Shown: positions 59,059 through 64,000 of the stretch, in pieces
How positions within the stretch are numbered: position 1 is the stretch's first letter
Layout: every line of letters begins with the position of its first letter
NCBI RefSeq assembly: GCF_008704655.1
Contig: NZ_CP023688.1
Location: 4,464,001-4,528,000, forward strand
DNA: 64,000 nt
Direction: 5' to 3'
DNA from: Streptomyces rimosus
Lineage (GTDB): Bacteria > Actinomycetota > Actinomycetes > Streptomycetales > Streptomycetaceae
The notes under the pieces: generated by a model
Database searches by the model: none
Told to the model about the DNA's origin: nothing
What the model saw: only the letters and a program-made list of their open reading frames with translations
Translations under genes and position numbers: made by a program

Positions 59059-59493
59059 ATGGACAGTCACCGGGTGAACCCCTTCAACCAGCGCGTCATC
59101 GAAGAGTTCCGGGCCAACGGGGGCCGCGTGGGCGGTGAGTTCGCCGGGCAGCCGCTGCTGCTCCTGACCACCACAGGGGCGCGGTCCGGCCTGCCGCGTA
59201 CCACTCCCGCCCTCTACCTGCCGGACGGCCCGGACCGGCTCGCCGTGTTCGCCTCCAACGGAGGCTCGCCCACCGCCCCTGCCTGGTACCACAACCTGAC
59301 CGCCCACCCCCTGGCGACGGTCGAGGTCGGCACCCGTACGTACCGGGCCCGTGCTGTCGAAGCCGCGGGCGAGGACAGAGACCGGCTATGGGCCCTACAG
59401 GTGGCGGCCCACCCGCAGTTCGCCACCTTTCAGGAGCGCGCCGGGCGGCGCATCCCGGTCATGGTGCTCACTCCGTGGAGCGCCCGCGCTTAG
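59059..59493 (+). CDS. Deazaflavin (F420)-dependent nitroreductase family protein
   Basis: The product has 144 aa with the Ddn-like split-barrel fold: FAGQPLLLLTTTGARSGLPR (F420 phosphate contact), VFASNGGSPTAPAWYHNLTA, HPLATVEVGTRTYRARA. Such enzymes reduce quinones, nitro compounds or other substrates with F420H2 or bind other flavins. ATG 59059 follows GAGGGTG. It forms a unit with the MerR gene at 59559. Confidence 0.88.
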   Translation: MDSHRVNPFNQRVIEEFRANGGRVGGEFAGQPLLLLTTTGARSGLPRTTPALYLPDGPDRLAVFASNGGSPTAPAWYHNLTAHPLATVEVGTRTYRARAVEAAGEDRDRLWALQVAAHPQFATFQERAGRRIPVMVLTPWSARA

Positions 59494-59558
59494 CCTCCAC
59501 ATCCACAGCGCGGAATATGCTCCCTCCCGTAGGCGCGCGTCGAAAGGGAGCAGCCACC

Positions 59559-59981
59559 ATGCGCATCGGGGAGCTGGCCCGCGCGACCGGCACGACGACC
59601 CGGGCCCTGCGCTACTACGAGGAGCAGGGCCTGCTGCGCCCCGACCGGTCGGCGAACGGCTACCGGAGCTACGGAGACGGCGCGGTGCGCACCGTGGCGA
59701 ACATCCGGCTGCTGCTGGCCTCCGGCCTCACCACCGACGACCTGCGCCTCATCGACGGCTGCCTGCGCGACGAGCTGATCGGGGACCACGCCTGCGCCGA
59801 TCCCGCCCCGAAGACCGAGGTCTTCGAACAGCGGCTCGCCCTGATCCAGCAGCGCATCGACGACCTCAGCGCCGTACGCGACCGACTCCTCGACCGGGTC
59901 TCCGAGCTGCGCCGTCCGACCGGAACGGGCGACCGTGAGCGCTGCGCGGTGGCCTCCGGCCCGGATAGGGCCACGCCCTGA
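59559..59981 (+). CDS. MerR-family regulator
   Basis: ATG 59559 follows AAAGGGAG. The product has 140 aa: MerR HTH (IGELARATGTTTRALRYYEE, ANGYRSYGDGAVRTVANIRL), then a dimerisation helix and a short C-terminus with few cysteines, so it is not a classic SoxR or MerR metal sensor. The operator at 59023-59046 in front of the reductase gene is its likely target. Confidence 0.88.
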   Translation: MRIGELARATGTTTRALRYYEEQGLLRPDRSANGYRSYGDGAVRTVANIRLLLASGLTTDDLRLIDGCLRDELIGDHACADPAPKTEVFEQRLALIQQRIDDLSAVRDRLLDRVSELRRPTGTGDRERCAVASGPDRATP

Positions 59982-60095
59982 GCAGCCATTCCTAACCCGC
60001 CGACGCGGGCGGTGCGTGGGCACGCGCTGCCGGTGATCCGGTGATTTCCCGCGGCGCCCGCCGCGCACTGCCATCCCCGCGGGCGGGCACTGCCT

Positions 60096-60101
60096 TACCG
60101 T
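60096..60101 (+). promoter_or_regulatory. -10 box of leaderless transcript for the MltG-like gene
   Basis: TACCGT, six bases, then ATG 60108, with no ribosome site. This is the same spacing as for serS and the LysR gene. Confidence 0.5.
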
Positions 60102-60107
60102 GCCCCC

Positions 60108-60902
60108 ATGAGCGATGTGCTGCACACCGGCCATGGCCCCCGCTCGCGGCTCACGCGCAGGGGCCGACTCCTCCTTGCCGTCGGTCTCTGCGCCGTACTG
60201 GCGCTCATCGCGGTCCTGGTCACGCGCCTGCTCGGCGGTCCCGGCCACCCGCCGCTCACCATCCCGGAGGGCCGGCGCGCCACCCAGGTGTACGCGGCGG
60301 TCGACAAGGCCCTCGGTGTCGCGCCCGGCACCACGGAGAAGGCCGCGAAGAGCGCCCGGCTGAAGCTGCCGGAGGCGGCGAAGGGCAATCCGGAGGGCTT
60401 CCTCTACCCCGCGACGTATCCGGTGGACGACGACACCACGCCGGCGTCGCTGCTCTCGTTCATGACCAACACCGCCGCCGAGAAGCAGGCCGCCGACGGC
60501 ATCCGTGCGTACGAAACGGTGATCATCGCCTCCATCGTGCAGGCCGAGGCCGACCGGACCGCCGACATGGGCAAGGTCGCCCGGGTCATCGAGAACCGGC
60601 TCGACCGGGGCATGCCCCTCCAGATGGACTCGACCATCAACTACGCGCTCGGACGCAGCTCCCTCAACACCAGCCACGCGGACACCAGGCTCAACAGCCC
60701 GTACAACACCTACCGGCACAAGGGCCTGCCGCCGACCCCGATCGACAATCCCGGGCAGGACGCGCTCCGAGCCGCGGCCCAGCCGCCCGCGGGCGACTGG
60801 CTGTACTTCGTGACGGTCGCCCCCGGCGACACCCGCTTCACGGCCGATTACGCGCAGCACCGCGCGAACGTAAGGGAGTTCAACGAGCGGCACGGACGGT
60901 AG
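60108..60902 (+). CDS. MltG-like endolytic transglycosylase
   Basis: The product has 264 aa: one membrane helix (LLLAVGLCAVLALIAVLVT), a LysM-like stretch (LTIPEGRRATQVYAAVDK) and the YceG/MltG domain with the catalytic Glu in IIASIVQAEADR and the signature NSPYNTYRHKGLPPTPIDNP. It cuts nascent peptidoglycan strands. It is shorter than chromosomal Streptomyces MltG, so it is probably an extra copy. Confidence 0.85.
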   Translation: MSDVLHTGHGPRSRLTRRGRLLLAVGLCAVLALIAVLVTRLLGGPGHPPLTIPEGRRATQVYAAVDKALGVAPGTTEKAAKSARLKLPEAAKGNPEGFLYPATYPVDDDTTPASLLSFMTNTAAEKQAADGIRAYETVIIASIVQAEADRTADMGKVARVIENRLDRGMPLQMDSTINYALGRSSLNTSHADTRLNSPYNTYRHKGLPPTPIDNPGQDALRAAAQPPAGDWLYFVTVAPGDTRFTADYAQHRANVREFNERHGR

Positions 60903-60987
60903 CGGGCAGCACCGCCGGCACCGGCCTCCGTACGCGGTGACCCGTGGTGCGGGGCCGTTGTCAGTGCTGCCCGGTATAACTCCTCGC

Positions 60988-61440
60988 ATGGCACTGACGT
61001 GGAAGTTGGTCATCGACAGCACGAACGCGTCCGCTCTGGCGGACTTCTGGGCCGCGGCCCTGGAGTACGAGGTGGAGGACCCCACCGCTCTCATCGAACA
61101 GCTGCTGGCCGCCGGCCACCTCAAGGAGGAAGCGGTCGTCGAACACCACGGCCGCAAGACCTTCCGCGGTTACGCCGCGATACGCCACCCCGACGACCCG
61201 TACGACGAAACCAGCGGCGTAGGCCGCGGACGCCGCCTGCTCTTCCAGGAAGTACCCGAGGCCAAGACGACCAAGAACCGCCTCCACATCGACGTCCACA
61301 GCGGCCCCGGCGGCCTGGAGGCACTGGTGACCCGGCTGGAGGGCCTGGGGGCGATACGCGTCCGGGAGGTGGACCAGGGGCCTGCCGGGCACTGGTGGCT
61401 GATGCAGGACCCGGAGGGGAATGAGTTCTGCGCGGCGTAG
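60988..61440 (+). CDS. VOC-superfamily protein
   Basis: The product has 150 aa with two beta-alpha-beta units of the glyoxalase/bleomycin-resistance fold (WKLVIDSTNASALADFWAAA, LHIDVHSGPGGLEALVTRLE, WLMQDPEGNEFC). The metal ligands are only partly conserved, so it may bind rather than transform a ligand. A TATAAC -10 box (60975-60980) 7 bp before ATG suggests a leaderless mRNA. Confidence 0.85.
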   Translation: MALTWKLVIDSTNASALADFWAAALEYEVEDPTALIEQLLAAGHLKEEAVVEHHGRKTFRGYAAIRHPDDPYDETSGVGRGRRLLFQEVPEAKTTKNRLHIDVHSGPGGLEALVTRLEGLGAIRVREVDQGPAGHWWLMQDPEGNEFCAA

Positions 61441-61476
61441 GGCGGGGCGTGATGGCCGCGCCGCTTCGGCAGAGCG

Positions 61477-61710
61477 CTAGTTGGCACCCTCCGCAACGAA
61501 GTAGCCACGGCCGCTCACCACACGCACAAGCCCCTCAGGGCGAAGACTGGCCACGGCACGCGTAGCTGTCGACTGAGACACGTCGAACTCGGCGGCAATC
61601 GCCACTGTGCCCGGCAAGCGTTCCCCAGGGCGATAGGTGCCGTTCTGAATTCGCCGCCGGATCTCCGCTGCGACTTGCGGCCAATGCGGTAGGGCTCTGT
61701 CGATCTCCAC
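61477..61710 (-). CDS. Short GntR-type winged-helix protein
   Basis: GTG 61710 gives 77 aa (VEIDRALPHWPQVAAEIRR start); upstream extension in the same frame is possible. It is only the winged helix (YRPGERLPGTVAIAAEFDVS, TATRAVASLRPEGLVRVVSG, RGYFVAEG) with no effector domain. Its role is unknown; it may regulate the fragmentary genes upstream on the same strand. Confidence 0.68.
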   Translation of the reverse strand: MEIDRALPHWPQVAAEIRRRIQNGTYRPGERLPGTVAIAAEFDVSQSTATRAVASLRPEGLVRVVSGRGYFVAEGAN

Positions 61711-62111
61711 CTGGTCAGCGTGCGATGGCTTCACCCAGTTCGGTACCAAGGTATCTGTCGAGCCAGCTTGGCCATCCGGTGTCCGCCGGGACGAGAGTGC
61801 CCCAGGGCGACCGGGCGAGGGTCGGCACCTGGGGCTGAGCCGACCGACCGGGAGTCGGCATGAGCGACGCGGTCGAAGGTGGCTTGACCGAGTCGGCGGC
61901 CGTCGTCCTGGGGCTCGGGCGCGCACCAGTGCGCAGCTCGCAGCACACCACCGATCAATCGAGGATCATGCTGCGCCGGACGGCTGAATGCCTGCCGGTC
62001 ACCCCTGCGGCAGATGAATAGCGGCCTCAGGACGCAGAACGTCCCCGCCCCACCTACGCCCCCGACACGCTCGGCCGGAGGCCCCGGCCGAGCGCCGCGA
62101 ACCACCGCCCC
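61711..62111. other. 401-bp region with possible gene remnant
   Basis: On the minus strand, 61715-61861 could encode 48 aa ending SWLDRYLGTELGEAIAR; the stretch SPWGTLVPADTGW resembles the N-terminus of Streptomyces integrases but is truncated and lacks a ribosome site. Other frames are non-coding in character. A decayed gene is possible but not shown. Confidence 0.35.
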
Positions 62112-62903
62112 CTACTCCTCCCCCGCCACCGTCAACGACCGCAGCTTGCGCCCCGCGTACCAGGTCGCCGATCCCGTGACCGCCACCAGAAGGACGACCG
62201 CCAACGGCAGCCCCACCTCTGAGGTGATCGCGCCTTCCGCGCCGATCTTCTGGCCGATCGCCAGGGCCCATTGCTGCACGCTCAGGGTGCGTGCGCCCGG
62301 GACCAGGTTGCCGACCAGGGTTTCCCATACCAGGGCGTAGACCAGGCCGAAGACGACCGCGTGCCGGCTGACCGTGCCGAAGAACAGGAACAGCGCGCTG
62401 TACGCGACGGAGGCGACGGCCGCGGCGACCGCGTAGGCCACCGCGATCTGCTGGCTGTTGCCGTTCAGGATGAACCCGGCGATCAGGACCGGGATCGCCG
62501 AGAACGCGGCCGTCACGCCGATCGCCACGATGAGTTTGGTGAAGATGACCGAGGACCGGCGCAGCGGCTTGGCCAGCAGGTAGACGACCGAGCCGTCGTC
62601 GATCTCCGGGCCGATCGCGCCCGTACCGGCGATGACGCCGATCAGCGGGACCATCGTGGCGAGCGCGAAGGTGCCCAGGACGCCGTTGGCGGTGGAGTCG
62701 TCGGCGCCGGCCAGGGCCCGTACCGCGACGGAGATGACGATCAGGAGGGCGGGCAGCGCGAACAGGATGAGCGCGCGGCGCCGGCCGAGCAGGGCCCGGT
62801 AGGTGAGCCGGGCGACGGTGGGGTTGAAGACCGAGGGCACCGGCGAGGGGCCCGCAGCGGGGGCCGGGGACGGGTCCGGCCGGACCGATGAGGTCGCAGA
62901 CAT
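62112..62903 (-). CDS. ABC-2 transporter permease
   Basis: The product has 263 aa with about six membrane helices (LILFALPALLIVISVAVRAL, TFALATMVPLIGVIAGTGA, TKLIVAIGVTAAFSAIPVLI, IAVAYAVAAAVASVAYSALF, LPLAVVLLVAVTGSATWYAG) and the ABC-2 signature region GAIGPEIDDGSVVYLLAKPL. It pairs with the ATPase gene just upstream on this strand. The substrate is not known. Confidence 0.9.
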   Translation of the reverse strand: MSATSSVRPDPSPAPAAGPSPVPSVFNPTVARLTYRALLGRRRALILFALPALLIVISVAVRALAGADDSTANGVLGTFALATMVPLIGVIAGTGAIGPEIDDGSVVYLLAKPLRRSSVIFTKLIVAIGVTAAFSAIPVLIAGFILNGNSQQIAVAYAVAAAVASVAYSALFLFFGTVSRHAVVFGLVYALVWETLVGNLVPGARTLSVQQWALAIGQKIGAEGAITSEVGLPLAVVLLVAVTGSATWYAGRKLRSLTVAGEE

Positions 62904-62919
62904 CGCTTCGAGGCTCCTT

Positions 62920-63831
62920 TCAGGCCGCTACGAGGTAGGAGAAGACCGATTCCAGGGACTCGTCGGAGGGCGAGACCGTCAGGAGGCGGATGCCGTGGTC
63001 GCGGGCGACCCGCGGCAGCAGGGCGGTGAAGCGCGGGAAATCGACGGCCTGGATGCGCAGCGCGCCCTCCTGGAGGTCGACCTCGATCCCGGCTGTCGAC
63101 GGGTCGGCGATCAGGGCAGCGGCCAGCGCCCGGTCGTCGGTGGAGCGCACGAGATAGCGGTGCGGCCGGTCCGTCATCAGGCGGCGGATCTTGCGGAAGT
63201 CGCCGGACGCCGCGTGCCGCCCGGCCACCACGACCTCGATGTGCGAGGCCAGTTGCTCGACCTCTTCGAGGATGTGGGAAGAGAACAGGACCGTACGGCC
63301 CTCGGCGCCCATCCTCCGCAGCAGGTCCATCAGCTGCATCCGCTGCCGCGGGTCCATGCCGTTGAACGGCTCGTCGAGCAGGAGCACGGACGGGTCGTGG
63401 ACCAGCGCCGACGCCATCTTCACGCGCTGGCGCATGCCCTTGCTGTACGTGGAGATCCGGCGGTCCTGCGCGTACTCCATCTCGACGGTGGCCAGCGCCC
63501 GCCGCGCGGCGTCCTTGCCCAGGCCGTGCAGTTCGGCGTTGGCGACGACGAATTCGCGGCCGGTGAGGAAGTCGTACATGGCCTCGCGCTCGGGCACGAT
63601 GCCGATGTGGCGGTAGACGCTCTCGTCGCGCCAGACGGGGCGGCCGTCGAGGGTGACGGCCCCGCCGGACGGCGCGAGGAAGCCGCCCATCATGTTGATC
63701 AGCGTGGACTTGCCCGCGCCGTTGGGGCCGAGGAGGCCGGTGACGCCGGGGCCGATGGTCATGCTGATGTCGTTGACGGCAACGACATTGCCGAACCAGC
63801 GGGATACGTGGTCGATCTGGATGGTCGTCAT
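62920..63831 (-). CDS. ABC transporter ATP-binding protein
   Basis: The product has 303 aa: Walker A GLLGPNGAGKSTLIN, signature STYSKGMRQRVKMASAL, Walker B SVLLLDEPFNGMDP, switch His in FSSHILEEVE. The C-terminal 90 residues (HRYLVRSTDDRALAAALIAD on) form an extra domain common in ABC-2 exporters. It energises the permease at 62112 and probably the one cut off at 63902. Confidence 0.93.
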   Translation of the reverse strand: MTTIQIDHVSRWFGNVVAVNDISMTIGPGVTGLLGPNGAGKSTLINMMGGFLAPSGGAVTLDGRPVWRDESVYRHIGIVPEREAMYDFLTGREFVVANAELHGLGKDAARRALATVEMEYAQDRRISTYSKGMRQRVKMASALVHDPSVLLLDEPFNGMDPRQRMQLMDLLRRMGAEGRTVLFSSHILEEVEQLASHIEVVVAGRHAASGDFRKIRRLMTDRPHRYLVRSTDDRALAAALIADPSTAGIEVDLQEGALRIQAVDFPRFTALLPRVARDHGIRLLTVSPSDESLESVFSYLVAA

Positions 63832-63901
63832 GGGCGCGGCCCATTCTTTCGGGGGCTGGTGGCGGGCGTCGGGTGCGCCGTACGGGGCGCGGGGCGGGCG
63901 G

Positions 63902-64000
63902 TCACAGGCCGGCCTTCCGGTAGCGGCGCATCAGCAGCGCGTAGGAGCCCGCGACGGCGCACAGGGTGACCAGGAGCGCCACCAAGCCGGCGGCGGTGGT
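63902..64000 (-). CDS. C-terminal end of a further ABC permease (partial)
   Basis: The frame reads from the right edge to TGA 63902-63904 and encodes one membrane helix (AAGLVALLVTLCAVAGSYAL) and a basic end (MRRYRKAGL). Position 70 bp before the ATPase gene, on the same strand, fits a second permease of the same system. Confidence 0.65.
   Translation of the reverse strand, partial: TTAAGLVALLVTLCAVAGSYALLMRRYRKAGL

Overview
The window is very GC-rich and gene-dense, with GTG starts, ATGA overlaps and a TTA codon. The gene content (CopCD/DyP copper operon, DUF5926, SAV_915 family protein, DUF6284, DUF2637) is that of a Streptomyces or close relative. Positions 24155-64000 look like ordinary core chromosome: from memory of related genomes, the order htrA, GDPD, DUF5926, aminopeptidase P, copper operon, pheA, serS, ABC transporter is a conserved Streptomyces neighbourhood.

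Positions 1124-24124 are an integrated actinomycete integrative and conjugative element (AICE). It is bounded by a 58-bp perfect direct repeat, attL 1124-1181 and attR 24067-24124. attR forms the 3' part of a complete tRNA-Ser(UGA) gene on the minus strand. Reading left to right, the element holds: a regulatory and accessory block (small zinc-ribbon-like proteins, XRE regulator, flavoprotein, GntR repressor with a promoter/operator, 1355-4871); a long tightly coupled plus-strand block (DUF6284, membrane protein, GGDEF diguanylate cyclase, DUF2637 protein, RRQRL protein and several small proteins, 5574-10488); the conjugation block (a large Gly/Arg-rich membrane protein and a TraB/FtsK-type translocase, 10562-15356) followed by palindromic repeats; small membrane proteins, a MazG-like protein, SSB and unknowns (15568-18306); a minus-strand gene that looks like a modification-dependent type IV restriction enzyme (18355-19383); and the replication/integration block (Prim-Pol, DUF3631 ATPase, a 9-bp iteron array, Xis, Int, 19532-23994).

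The most interesting signals are at DNA level inside the element. (1) The octamer CGTGAACA occurs 13 times in about 640 bp of the DUF2637 gene, read in two different frames, so the DNA itself appears selected. (2) Large palindromes carrying AGCGACAACAAGC repeats sit just downstream of the translocase gene. (3) A symmetric array of GTAGCGGA iterons with 9/18-bp spacing looks like the replication origin. (4) Two near-identical hairpin leaders with compensatory changes precede two gene blocks. Signals (1) and (2) are competing or complementary candidates for the cis-acting transfer locus.

Chromosomal part: HtrA protease, GDPD, two HATPase anti-sigma-like proteins, DUF5926, a C-rich-loop hairpin RNA candidate, a degenerate Prim-Pol, a TTA-containing gene, SpoIIE phosphatase, aminopeptidase P, TetR with a clear operator, the copper-trafficking/DyP operon, pheA, a region rich in DnaA boxes, serS, HAD phosphatase, an antirepressor-like protein with two related palindromes, Lrp plus rhomboid-like protein, MFS pump, LysR, MerR, a diaminopimelate decarboxylase-like enzyme, FadR plus CynX-type MFS, MerR plus F420-type reductase, MltG-like protein, VOC protein, and an ABC transporter cut by the right edge. 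Several chromosomal genes appear to be transcribed without a leader.
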